The position numbers and the translations under genes are program-made. From positions 1-25,229 of the forward strand of contig JAMCXR010000028.1 in NCBI GenBank assembly GCA_023474185.1: a stretch of DNA of 25,229 nt. The letters are read 5' to 3'. The notes beneath the pieces were generated by a model that was not told the origin of the DNA, made no database searches, and worked only from the letters and a program-made list of their open reading frames with translations. This document shows, piece by piece, positions 1 to 6,387 of this stretch. Within the stretch, counting starts at the first letter, position 1. The number at the start of each line of letters is the position of its first letter. Origin of the DNA: Patescibacteria group bacterium. GTDB taxonomy: Bacteria; Patescibacteriota; Minisyncoccia; UBA6257; Colwellbacteraceae.

Positions 1-1
1 C

Positions 2-337
2 TTCACCCTCATCGAACTCCTCATAAGCATAGCCGTCATAGGAATCCTCGCCGCCGTAGTCGTCGTAGTATTGAATCCCGCCCAGCTCCTTGCAGAATCA
101 AGGGATAGTAGAAGGATACAGGATCTGGGAAACCTGAATAACGCCATAGGTATGTATCTTACGGAAGGAAACACCTCCCTCGGCCAAAGTAACGTCGTCT
201 ACGTCTCCCTCGCGCTCTTACTGCCGGACAAATTAACGCAATTTATAACGCCAAAGCGTAAGCGGTTAGTTCAATCCCCTGTCGCGCATCGCCTGAGCGA
301 CGCGGCCGACGGCCAGGATGTACGCCCCTTGTCTTAA
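2..337 (+). pseudogene. type IV pilin-like protein, 5' cut by window edge, probably truncated
   Basis: The reading frame is open from the first bases and starts with FTLIELLISIAVIGILAAVV, the mature N terminus of a type IV pilin or pseudopilin (F1, E5, hydrophobic helix). The leader peptide and start lie outside the window. The next part (NPAQLLAESRDSRRIQDLGNLN, then LGQSNVVYVSL) resembles small pilins common in Parcubacteria. In those, VYVSL is normally followed by a Cys-containing C-terminal domain. Here the frame goes on as a short basic tail that runs into the 3' end of the convergent glutamate dehydrogenase gene (266-337) and stops at 335-337. I infer that the globular domain was lost by deletion or frameshift. 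A genuinely short pilin is the alternative. Confidence 0.6.
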
Positions 338-1504
338 GGTAGCCTTGTGCTTTTCCTTTTCCCGCCAAATGTCGTTAAACGCCCGGATCATCATTTCTTT
401 TAATTTTTCCAAAACGTCTTCTTCGCTCCAATAGTACATATATGAATTCTGCACTTGCTCCAGATAACTCACGCCAACGCCGCCGGCGTTGGCCAGGATG
501 TCAGGGACTACAACCGCTCCGTTCTTATCAAGTATCTTGTCTGCTTCCGGAGAAACCGGGCCGTTGGCCAGCTCTAGGATGACTTTGGCGCTGACTTTGC
601 CGGCGTTCTTTTCGGTAACGGCGTTTTCCAAAGCGGCCAAAACAAGAACATCCGTCTCCGTTTCCAATATGTCTCCCGTCAAGTTCCCGCCGTTCGCGAA
701 ATTAACCACTGACCCTGTTTTCTTTTTGTGCTCCTCCACCTCGCGGATGTTCAACCCGGAAGGATTGCCGGTTCCTCCCCCAGTGTCGCTCACCGCCACC
801 ACTTTGTACCCGTGGTCGCTCAAAATTTCCGCCATATTAGAACCGGCGTTGCCGAACCCTTGAATGGAAATGCGGGAGTCTTTGCCCAGTCCCAGTTTTT
901 TCATAAGTTCCACGAGCACGTAAAACCCTCCCTGCGCGGTCGAGTATCCCCTGGCTTTCGATCCACCGATGCTCAAAGGCTTGCCGGTAATAACGCCCGG
1001 TGCCTTGTGCCCGGCAATTTGCTCGTATTCGTCGAGCATCCAGGCCATTATTCGCGGATCGGTATAAACATCCGGAGCCGGAATGTCGATTCTCTCGCCG
1101 ATGAACCTGGCGATGGCGCGCATATAGCCGCGCGAAAGCCTTTCCAATTCTCCGGCGCTCAACTCTTTGGGGTTGACTATCACGCCGCCCTTGCCTCCGC
1201 CGAGAGGAATATCTATTACCGCCGTTTTCCAGGTCATCCACATGCTTAGAGCTTTAACCTCATCCCGGCTGACGTTTGGGTGGAAGCGAATTCCGCCTTT
1301 GTATGGCCCGCGGGCGTCGTTAAACTGTGAACGGTAGCCGGTGAAAACTTTTATCCCGCCGTTATCCATCCTGACGGGGATGCTGACCTCGATAACCCTG
1401 TCGGGACTCTGCAGACGCTCGTAAACATCTTCTTCCAAGCCGATTTTATCTTTTACGGACGCAAGTTGGTTTAATGCGTTTTGAAACGCGCTGGTGTTTT
1501 CCAT
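266..1504 (-). CDS. gdhA: glutamate dehydrogenase (Glu/Leu/Phe/Val family)
   Basis: This 412-residue protein has the full length of hexameric glutamate dehydrogenases, which catalyse reversible oxidative deamination of glutamate to 2-oxoglutarate in the cytoplasm. The N-terminal domain carries GPYKGGIRFHP (about 66-76) and the catalytic-lysine motif PLGGGKGG (K105), followed by PAPDVYTDPRIMAWMLDEY with the conserved Asp near 145. The Rossmann domain has GFGNAG (216-221), and ANAGGVGVSYLEQVQN lies towards the C terminus. NAD versus NADP preference cannot be read safely. The gene begins 17 nt after the stop of the membrane-anchored protein upstream, so the two are probably co-transcribed; no Shine-Dalgarno site precedes the ATG. 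Its last 72 bp overlap the end of the convergent pilin remnant. Confidence 0.95.
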   Translation of the reverse strand: MENTSAFQNALNQLASVKDKIGLEEDVYERLQSPDRVIEVSIPVRMDNGGIKVFTGYRSQFNDARGPYKGGIRFHPNVSRDEVKALSMWMTWKTAVIDIPLGGGKGGVIVNPKELSAGELERLSRGYMRAIARFIGERIDIPAPDVYTDPRIMAWMLDEYEQIAGHKAPGVITGKPLSIGGSKARGYSTAQGGFYVLVELMKKLGLGKDSRISIQGFGNAGSNMAEILSDHGYKVVAVSDTGGGTGNPSGLNIREVEEHKKKTGSVVNFANGGNLTGDILETETDVLVLAALENAVTEKNAGKVSAKVILELANGPVSPEADKILDKNGAVVVPDILANAGGVGVSYLEQVQNSYMYYWSEEDVLEKLKEMMIRAFNDIWREKEKHKATLRQGAYILAVGRVAQAMRDRGLN

Positions 1505-1521
1505 ATTTTTTTGATTTTATC

Positions 1522-2052
1522 TTATTTTGGAGTTGATGAAGAATAACTTAAGATGATTTGTTGATTTTTGGCGAGAACCAAGTTGCCTAGCTCGGTTGAC
1601 GGTTTGCCGTTGACGGTCATCGTCAGGCTGTATCCCGGCTGCTCCATCGATACCCCCCAAACGGCGAAGAAATCTCCTAAGGTGTATTTCCTATCGTTTT
1701 GGGCCTTTACGCTTATTATACCATTGCCGTCAATAGTGCTGAGTTCGCCGGTGCAGGACCCGTTTATTCCTATTCCTTTGGGTATGTTTTGTCTCTGGCC
1801 GTCAACCAAAATCGCAAGGCGCGTCTCAAAACTTTGCAGCACGGCAACCCCTGGAACCAAACAAGGCACGGAGCTGGTCGACTGGTTATTAACATTCGCT
1901 TCCTCAGTATTAAGATAGTTTTGCGCGGCATTGTTGCCGCTAAGGTTAATAAAAACGGCCGACAATCCGCTAAAAATCATCAGTCCGAAGATGATAGCCA
2001 GAGCTAGTATCTTAACTCCTTCCCCTTTTTTCCTGCCTTTTCCGTTCGCCAT
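1522..2052 (-). CDS. membrane-anchored protein of unknown function
   Basis: This 176-residue protein has a basic N terminus (KGRKKGEG), one hydrophobic segment at about 14-36 and a Ser/Asn/Thr-rich linker, so the remainder is probably outside the membrane. The body contains a motif I associate with small anchored CPR proteins: IPKGIGI...GSCTGELSTIDGNGIISV followed by YTLGDFFAVWGV. A single Cys precedes the GELSTID segment and another lies near residue 64, so a disulfide is possible. No enzyme family is recognised. The start is supported by AAGG six bases before the ATG and by a TATAAT box just upstream. It is followed closely by gdhA on the same strand. Confidence 0.75.
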   Translation of the reverse strand: MANGKGRKKGEGVKILALAIIFGLMIFSGLSAVFINLSGNNAAQNYLNTEEANVNNQSTSSVPCLVPGVAVLQSFETRLAILVDGQRQNIPKGIGINGSCTGELSTIDGNGIISVKAQNDRKYTLGDFFAVWGVSMEQPGYSLTMTVNGKPSTELGNLVLAKNQQIILSYSSSTPK

Positions 2053-2064
2053 TCTTTGCCTTCA

Positions 2065-2093
2065 ATTATATTCGTGCTAATATTTTGACGCAA
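2065..2093 (-). promoter_or_regulatory. promoter for the 1522-2052 gene and gdhA
   Basis: On the minus strand, TTGCGT (2088-2093) is followed after 17 bp by TATAAT (2065-2070), about 12 nt before the ATG at 2052. Its upstream edge almost touches the 5' end of the divergent tRNA-Gln gene. A plus-strand TTGCCT/TAATAT pair (2056-2083, 16-bp gap) could drive the tRNA from the same DNA. Confidence 0.55.
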
Positions 2094-2097
2094 TTAT

Positions 2098-2168
2098 TGC
2101 CGGATCGTCTAATGGTAGGACATAGGCCTTTGAAGCCTAGTATCTTGGTTCGAATCCAAGTCCGGCAG
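2098..2168 (+). tRNA. tRNA-Gln (anticodon TTG)
   Basis: The cloverleaf folds fully. Acceptor TGCCGGA (2098-2104) pairs with TCCGGCA (2161-2167). D stem is GTCT/GGAC, anticodon stem TAGGC/GCCTA encloses loop CTTTGAA with TTG at 34-36, and T arm is CTTGG-TTCGAAT-CCAAG. G2168 is the discriminator and CCA is not encoded. The last bases (CAG at 2166-2168) are also the left boundary of the integrated element, so integration leaves the tRNA intact. Confidence 0.95.
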
Positions 2169-3638
2169 CAGTAAAGGATAAATTAAATTTCCAGCCGCGC
2201 CGCTTCGCGGCGTGGAGTGAAAATCAGCGAGCATTTGCCAATCGGTTTTGAAGGAGAGGGATGCTTTTTGGTCGCGCAAAAGGCAGTTCGAGCCGACTTT
2301 TGCGGCAAAATTTTTCTTTGTGTCGTAGTTATCGCCAGAGGCCGCATTTCCCGCGTCTTTGGCGGATAAAATGAGGCTTCGGGTACGTTCGAGCCAGCGA
2401 TTGCCCTTATTCTCAAAATCTTTCAGTTTCTGTTCCAAATCAATCTTGCGGGCGAGGATTTTATTCTTCTTCGCTGCGTATTCTTTGGCGGTGATGGTCT
2501 TTTCAAGGTGAGCGTCTAAAAGAGTGTCCAGCTTCTCCTCGCACGCCTTAATCTCATCTTTGAGATTTTGAGCGAACAGGGCATTGGATTGGGCTGTTGC
2601 CGCTTCGTCCTTATCCAGTTGAGCCAGCATATAGTCCGCCCACTCCGGCCGCAAAGAGACTTTATTGAGAATCTTTGAAACCTCTGCGGCGAGCGATTCT
2701 TCACGGATATATGGCTGGGAGCAAACGGCCTTTTTCTTGGTACAGCGATAATAGCCGTGCCCTTTCTGCGTTTCGGCGGTGATCGCGCATCCACACTCGC
2801 CGCACTTCAAGATTCCTCGAAATGGGTAGTGCTTCTCGCCCATCTTGTGGGGGTGGGCTTTGTCCTGCATCACCGCTTGGCACGTATCAAAAAGTTTCTT
2901 TGTAATCGCTGGCTCGTGTTTGCCTTCATATAACTCGCCGTTGAATTTGAACGCGCCGTAGTAGAACGGGTTTTTGAGCATCATCTGGATATTGGAGACG
3001 GTAAAGATTTTGCCGTTTTTGCTTCGGAAACCGGCGCGGGTTAGTTCATCCCGCAAGTCGCGCATAGAATAGTTGCCGGTTGAGTAAAGTTTGAAAAGTC
3101 TCTGGACGAAACGAAAACGCTCCTGATCGGGGATCATTTTGTGATTAACTTTGTCGTTCAGGTATCCGGTCGGGGCTACTCCTGATTGTTCGCCGCGCCG
3201 CACCTTTTGGCGCAGCCCCCGCTTCACGTTCTCGGAAAGGTTATCAATATAGTATTTTGACTGACCAAAGGCGATATTCAGCATGAACTTTCCCTGCGGC
3301 GTGGCATCGAACCAGAAGGTCGGGAACTTGAGGGCGACAATCTTTTCCGTATCTATGAGGTAAATGATGCGACCGCCGTCTATGGAGTTTCTCGCCAACC
3401 TGTCGGGATGCCACGTCAAGATTCCATTCGCTTCGCCGTTCTCGATTCTTTTTATCATCTCATTGAAGATCGGACGGCCCGGCTCTTTGGCGGTCTGGCT
3501 TTCTATGAATTCCTGCGCAACATCCAAGTGTTCACGCGCGGCGAACTCCCGAAGCTCGGTAATCTGCGCCTCAATGCTCAAAATCTGGCGCTCTGGTTCG
3601 TCGGTACTCTTGCGGGCGTAGAGGAAAAGTTTGGTCAT
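2109..3638 (-). CDS. large serine recombinase (site-specific integrase/invertase)
   Basis: From the ATG at 3638 the protein has 509 residues. The resolvase domain begins LFLYARKSTDE with nucleophile S11 and carries the catalytic-arginine motif WHPDRLARN (76-84). A Recombinase-type DNA-binding domain follows (about 155-260, PTGYLND...). A zinc ribbon comes next (C279, C282, C299, C306), then a coiled coil (about 350-412). The family cuts attP and attB through a phosphoserine intermediate. The start was chosen over an upstream in-frame ATG because it forms an ATGA overlap with the stop of the preceding gene and begins right at the catalytic domain. The last 18 residues are read antisense through tRNA-Gln, so they reflect the integration site. 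The native tail is probably the one encoded at 4444-4500 (SLLNKIRTFYQDNPDFEE). Confidence 0.93.
   Translation of the reverse strand: MTKLFLYARKSTDEPERQILSIEAQITELREFAAREHLDVAQEFIESQTAKEPGRPIFNEMIKRIENGEANGILTWHPDRLARNSIDGGRIIYLIDTEKIVALKFPTFWFDATPQGKFMLNIAFGQSKYYIDNLSENVKRGLRQKVRRGEQSGVAPTGYLNDKVNHKMIPDQERFRFVQRLFKLYSTGNYSMRDLRDELTRAGFRSKNGKIFTVSNIQMMLKNPFYYGAFKFNGELYEGKHEPAITKKLFDTCQAVMQDKAHPHKMGEKHYPFRGILKCGECGCAITAETQKGHGYYRCTKKKAVCSQPYIREESLAAEVSKILNKVSLRPEWADYMLAQLDKDEAATAQSNALFAQNLKDEIKACEEKLDTLLDAHLEKTITAKEYAAKKNKILARKIDLEQKLKDFENKGNRWLERTRSLILSAKDAGNAASGDNYDTKKNFAAKVGSNCLLRDQKASLSFKTDWQMLADFHSTPRSGAAGNLIYPLLLPDLDSNQDTRLQRPMSYH
2155..2180 (+). other. attL: junction of tRNA-Gln and element
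   Basis: The left junction reads TCCGG-CAGC-AGTAAAGG. The part before CAGC belongs to the tRNA acceptor and the part after it begins the 97-bp repeat. The inner copy of the repeat has GGA instead of TCCGG before the same CAGC, which places the identity boundary at 2166. A very short shared core is typical of serine rather than tyrosine integrases. Confidence 0.65.
2166..2262. repeat. 97-bp inverted repeat, outer arm
   Basis: This arm is identical over all 97 bp to the reverse complement of 4347-4443. It covers the 3' end of the recombinase gene, from its codons for SLSFKTDWQ to the att core. It includes a stem-loop CCGCGCCGC-TTC-GCGGCGTGG (9-bp stem with one G-T pair). Identity ends sharply: the next bases are GC here and AT in the partner. 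Confidence 0.97.
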
Positions 3639-4339
3639 AGTTTTTCTATTAACAGTTCGAACGATTTTGCGCCGACCATCCATGCGCCTGCGTTGAATAA
3701 GAGAGGTGATACCTTGTCATCAAAACAACTTTTAATGATTGCTGATTTGATGGTTTCCGTATCCTCTCCCCTCAATGAAATAATACCAAGTTTCAGGGCT
3801 GCTTGCTTCACCCACGTATCAATCGGTTGGCAATACTTAAACTCATCAGGTTTCAAAAGTTTTTCAAGATCGTAAATCAAAACAACATCCCGTAAATAAA
3901 GTGCCGCCAGCTTATCACCAATAGCAAAAATCTTATCGAGAGTTTGAAAGACATCTTTGATTTTACCCTCCTTAACAAGATTCAGAGTATATTTAACGAT
4001 GTTGTTTCCGTAAGATTCTAAACTATAAATAAAATCCAGCGTTTCCAAAACCATTTGTCTATCGCGGCCGTTATTAACGCCGTTTGCCGAGAGGCGGTTA
4101 TCTAAAATGGCTCTATCAAAATTTTTATCCAGCCGTGATTCTTCTAAAGTTTTGAGAGCGGCCTGCATAAAACGTTCGGACAACTCGTCTTTTCTGCCTC
4201 GATAAAAACTCTTTGAAAAGAAAAATTTTAGAGCCTCGTACCAGTCTTTGCAAATAGACTCCTTATCAGCAATTTGCTGTTTCAATATCCGATCGAGATA
4301 TAGACGCCCGTATTCTTCGACTGCTTTAATTTTATTCAT
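3635..4339 (-). CDS. HhH-GPD (OGG-like) DNA glycosylase-like protein
   Basis: This 234-residue helical protein shows, near 137-152, a helix-hairpin-helix signature IFAIGDKLAALYLRDV, then QPIDTWVKQ. These align with the OGG1-type glycosylase/lyase core: K143 takes the place of the catalytic Lys in the HhH and D174 that of the Asp in the PVD motif. FNAGAWMVG near the C terminus resembles a motif in archaeal/CPR relatives. I infer a base-excision or DNA-binding role, but the N-terminal half is not recognised. Its stop overlaps the recombinase start as ATGA, so the two are translationally coupled. The start has GAGGG about nine bases upstream, inside the inverted repeat, so expression is driven from the repeat. 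Pairing such a protein with an integrase is unusual. Confidence 0.6.
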   Translation of the reverse strand: MNKIKAVEEYGRLYLDRILKQQIADKESICKDWYEALKFFFSKSFYRGRKDELSERFMQAALKTLEESRLDKNFDRAILDNRLSANGVNNGRDRQMVLETLDFIYSLESYGNNIVKYTLNLVKEGKIKDVFQTLDKIFAIGDKLAALYLRDVVLIYDLEKLLKPDEFKYCQPIDTWVKQAALKLGIISLRGEDTETIKSAIIKSCFDDKVSPLLFNAGAWMVGAKSFELLIEKL

Positions 4340-4346
4340 AGTTAAT

Positions 4347-4443
4347 ATCCCTCTCCTTCAAAACCGATTGGCAAATGCTCGCTGATTTTCACTCCACGCC
4401 GCGAAGCGGCGCGGCTGGAAATTTAATTTATCCTTTACTGCTG
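4347..4443. repeat. 97-bp inverted repeat, inner arm
   Basis: This is the perfect inverted partner of 2166-2262. Here it lies just upstream of the 234-residue gene (start 4339) and supplies its leader and ribosome-binding site. Read on the plus strand it still encodes the recombinase C terminus (SLSFKTDWQ...NLIYPLLL) and continues without a break into the 409-bp arm. Confidence 0.97.
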
Positions 4444-4460
4444 TCCCTCCTGAACAAAAT
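4425..4460. other. intact attP-like site in inverted orientation
   Basis: Read on the minus strand this is CAGGAGGGA-CAGC-AGTAAAGG. Its left flank matches the sequence left of CAGC at 8280 and its right flank matches that right of CAGC at 2166, so it equals the junction expected in the excised circle. It is the only place in the window where both flanks occur together. The frame running through it ends with a TAG at 4498-4500 that would be the native recombinase stop. Confidence 0.7.
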
Positions 4461-4520
4461 CCGAACTTTCTACCAAGATAACCCAGATTTTGAGGAGTAG
4501 CCACATCCCGCAAGAGGGGT

Positions 4521-4743
4521 CGTTGAGGGGGTCGTTCCAGAACGACTACCTTTTGGGCTGTTCCGCCCTGTATCCGCCGAGCTTTTCCCAAAAACTCCTA
4601 CCCCCGACAATACCTCCTTGGAGACATTACCTCTTCGTTTACCCCTACGTTGACCCCTACGTTCTAGAACGAAGGGGTAGATGGGCAGTTTTGTCCCATA
4701 CAACCTGACTTTTTCCAAAACTTCTCACCCCCGACAACACTCC
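4521..4743. repeat. 127-bp imperfect tandem duplication inside the repeat arm
   Basis: Segments 4521-4616 and 4648-4743 align at a constant offset of 127 bp. Shared blocks are CGTTGA, CGTTC-NA-GAACG (4533-4544 and 4660-4671), a run like CTTTT-CCAAAA, and CCCCCGACAA (4601-4610 and 4728-4737). The two palindromes have CA and TA at their centres. The mirrored copy lies at 7980-8202. The arrangement looks like paired protein-binding sites. Confidence 0.75.
4627..4662 (-). repeat. three 12-bp iteron-like units (inner arm)
   Basis: On the minus strand three units follow without gaps: ACGTAGGGGTCA, ACGTAGGGGTAA and ACGAAGAGGTAA. A fourth, inverted, partial unit (ACGAAGGGGTAG) lies on the other side of the CGTTCTAGAACG palindrome at 4660-4671. 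Such spacing fits initiator, recombinase-accessory or repressor binding; which one cannot be told from sequence. Confidence 0.6.
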
Positions 4744-4973
4744 CTAACGGGTGGTGTTCAGCCCCTCCGCCCCTCGCTGCGGCTCGGGGCTCCGGGGCTT
4801 CACATGAGGACGCGCCGCAATTCCTCCCCTTAACCCCTCCTTTTGGCGTTGGATTATGATATAATTGCGATAGATACTTCCGCTTACTCCTGTGGATAAC
4901 TTGGCACTATCTAGTAAAATAGCAGGAATAACCCAGTATTTATGGCCTTTTCTATAATCCCCTGATAACTTGC

Positions 4974-5002
4974 TTGACTTCATAGAAGCTATCTGCTATC
5001 AT
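4974..5002 (+). promoter_or_regulatory. promoter for the DUF5343-like gene
   Basis: TTGACT (4974-4979) is followed after 17 bp by TATCAT (4997-5002), with the ATG about 40 bases downstream at 5042. It lies in the unique half of the element, outside the repeat, so its output would not depend on the orientation of the recombinase half. Confidence 0.6.
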
Positions 5003-5041
5003 CTATTCCAAAGGTCGGATAATACAAACAGAATCAACAAA

Positions 5042-5836
5042 ATGGCTGAAAACGAGCAAAATAAGGAAACTAAAGCCAGAAGTAGGCTCTATCCCCGCTA
5101 CGATCTTGAAGAATCAATCAAGTTTATCGAAGCGGTGAGCAAGCTTGGTGGAAATAGGGTCTCTACGCAAGCGGTTGCTGCGGAGCTAAATAAGGCTATC
5201 AATAACTCGACTTTTATTGGTCGCGTTAGTAGCTCCAAGCAGTTCGGACTTCTTATCCAAGAGAGTGGTAAGTTATCTCTATCGTCCTTGGGTAAGGAGA
5301 TTATGTTCCCATTAGGCGAGGCGGACAAGAGGACGGCTATCAAGAAAGCGTTCTCCACACCGGCATTTTACAGGGAGCTGATAGACGGCTTTCAAGGTAA
5401 AGTAGTTCCCGATGCAGCAGCCCTCAGCAACCGCCTCTTCCACGACTACAACATTGAGGCGGCCGCCAAAGAGGTTGCGGCGCGCAATTTCATTCGGTCT
5501 GCGGAGTATGCGGGGCTACTGAATAACGGCATCCTTGTAATCACCGAAAACGATACTGGCTACGCCCAAGCTGCTTCTAGTGAAACAGCGGTTCCTAGCG
5601 AAATGGCCGGTCGAACTTCTAGCTCTACTAAGGCTGATGCCAGCGAAGGAAAGCAGTTTATCTTTGACTTTGTTGGCGGCATTAGGCTCATTGTTCCAAG
5701 GAACGAAAAAACGAGCGAGGCAATCGCTGATGGCGAGCTCAAGAATGTCCGTAAAGAGTTATCGGTGTTTGCTGGCAAGTGTGTTGTGCCGGAGGATAAA
5801 AAATTAGAGAAAGATTCCTTAAACGGAATCGGTTAA
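5042..5836 (+). CDS. DUF5343-like helical/winged-helix protein
   Basis: The 264-residue product starts MAENEQNKETKARSRLYPRY. The body (about 20-160) is a helical domain (LEESIKFIEAVSKLGGNRVS, SSKQFGLLIQESGKLSLSSLGKEIMFP, ALSNRLFHDYNI, AAKEVAARNFIRSAEYAGLL) that resembles DUF5343 proteins. These have winged-helix-like N termini and are often found near restriction or defence genes. A low-complexity Ser/Ala linker follows, then a short beta-rich end (GKQFIFDFVGGIRLIVPR). I chose ATG 5042 over an in-frame ATG at 4970 because that one overlaps the -35 region of a good promoter. A control or accessory role for the restriction cassette is inferred from position only. Confidence 0.6.
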   Translation: MAENEQNKETKARSRLYPRYDLEESIKFIEAVSKLGGNRVSTQAVAAELNKAINNSTFIGRVSSSKQFGLLIQESGKLSLSSLGKEIMFPLGEADKRTAIKKAFSTPAFYRELIDGFQGKVVPDAAALSNRLFHDYNIEAAAKEVAARNFIRSAEYAGLLNNGILVITENDTGYAQAASSETAVPSEMAGRTSSSTKADASEGKQFIFDFVGGIRLIVPRNEKTSEAIADGELKNVRKELSVFAGKCVVPEDKKLEKDSLNGIG

Positions 5837-5849
5837 GTTGAATACAAAA

Positions 5850-5933
5850 CACCAAGACAAACATCTTGGTGCTCTGTAGATTACAAATCTGTGGCAAGCG
5901 GGTGGTTCCTCGGTAAAGGTCGCCCCGCACCAC
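5850..5933 (+). other. structured intergenic segment with two stem-loops
   Basis: A perfect 8-bp hairpin, CACCAAGA-loop-TCTTGGTG (5850-5871), lies 14 nt after the stop of the DUF5343-like gene, without a T run. A second fold pairs GTGG and GCGGG (5891-5902) with CCCGC and CCAC (5924-5933) across a small internal loop. They could attenuate or structure the leader of the next gene at 5992. No known riboswitch is recognised. Confidence 0.35.
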
Positions 5934-5991
5934 AACCATTTCGGCTACTTGATTGTAGCAGAATCGGTTAGTAGCATCAATCCACAAGACA

Positions 5992-6288
5992 ATGAAAGGA
6001 TTAAAAGCAGAGGATAGGGTCGCGGCTTCCTTGCGTGGAAAGGGAGCTTCGGTGATCCAATCTCCGGGAAGTCGGACTTCGGCTGATCTCGTTGCTAGAT
6101 GGCCATCCGGAAAAACTTGGTTTGTTCAAGTTAAATATTCTGGAGTAGGTAAGCCAGCACCCTTATCATCTGAAGAGCGACGCAACCTAACTGCTCGGGC
6201 ACGGAGGAATAACGGAGTTGCGGTCTACGCCGCAGTTACTTCTGAATCAATAGATTATTACTCTGTACGTTCTGAGCGGGAGCTGTAG
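5992..6288 (+). CDS. small PD-(D/E)XK nuclease, Hjc/Mrr-like
   Basis: This compact 98-residue protein has the layout of minimal PD-(D/E)XK nucleases such as archaeal Holliday-junction resolvase Hjc. It shows E7 in KGLKAEDRVAASL, then SPGSRTSADLVAR with D32, then WFVQVKYS with Q46 and K48. A basic helix (RRNLTARARRNN) could contact DNA. The E-x-K motif is present as Q-V-K, a variation tolerated in this superfamily, so activity is likely but not proven. It lies between the DUF5343-like gene and the convergent restriction endonuclease. Structure-specific resolution of element DNA or a restriction accessory are both possible roles. Confidence 0.65.
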   Translation: MKGLKAEDRVAASLRGKGASVIQSPGSRTSADLVARWPSGKTWFVQVKYSGVGKPAPLSSEERRNLTARARRNNGVAVYAAVTSESIDYYSVRSEREL

Positions 6289-6319
6289 GTCGTAGTTTGT
6301 ATTTTACCTACTACTCACT

Positions 6320-6360
6320 AAACTCGCATCACATAGGCGCCTATGTGATGCGAGTTTTTT
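6320..6360. terminator. intrinsic terminator, 38-bp perfect palindrome
   Basis: 6320-6357 is a perfect 38-bp palindrome (19-bp half-sites meeting at GGC|GCC), followed by T to 6360. It sits between convergent genes (stops at 6288 and 6388). The T run favours the plus strand; the symmetric stem can act on both. Confidence 0.8.
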
Positions 6361-6387
6361 GTGCCAAGTATTGTATCTCCGATCTTT

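Larger units (their letters stand above)
4440..4848. repeat. 409-bp inverted repeat, inner arm
   Basis: This arm is identical to the reverse complement of 7875-8283 (paired positions always sum to 12,723, so there are no indels). It starts in the shared GCTG core and ends at TTTTGGCG. Apart from the first 60 bases, which hold the recombinase tail and stop, I see no gene. It carries two palindromes, iteron-like 12-mers, a 127-bp internal duplication and a GC-rich stem (4777-4800). Open frames inside it are mirrored exactly in the other arm and look non-coding. Confidence 0.97.

Noticed and set aside
728..1249. Open frame of 173 codons antisense to glutamate dehydrogenase
   Set aside because: It is a shadow of a strongly conserved gene on the other strand, with no start signal and no recognisable product.
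2098..2168. A genuine conserved recombinase C terminus encoded antisense to tRNA-Gln
   Set aside because: The tail is exactly the complement of the tRNA, and the inner repeat preserves a different tail with its own stop, so the tRNA-derived tail is most likely a by-product of integration.
4470..4983. Open frames of 72-82 codons on both strands of the 409-bp arm, repeated at 7731-8253
   Set aside because: They overlap each other on opposite strands, are exact mirror copies because the DNA is a perfect inverted repeat, have low-complexity basic or proline-rich products, and cover palindromes and iterons. They look non-coding.
6320..6357. 38-bp perfect palindrome as a recombination or methyl-specific site
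   Set aside because: Its place between two convergent stops and the following T run make an intrinsic terminator the simpler reading.
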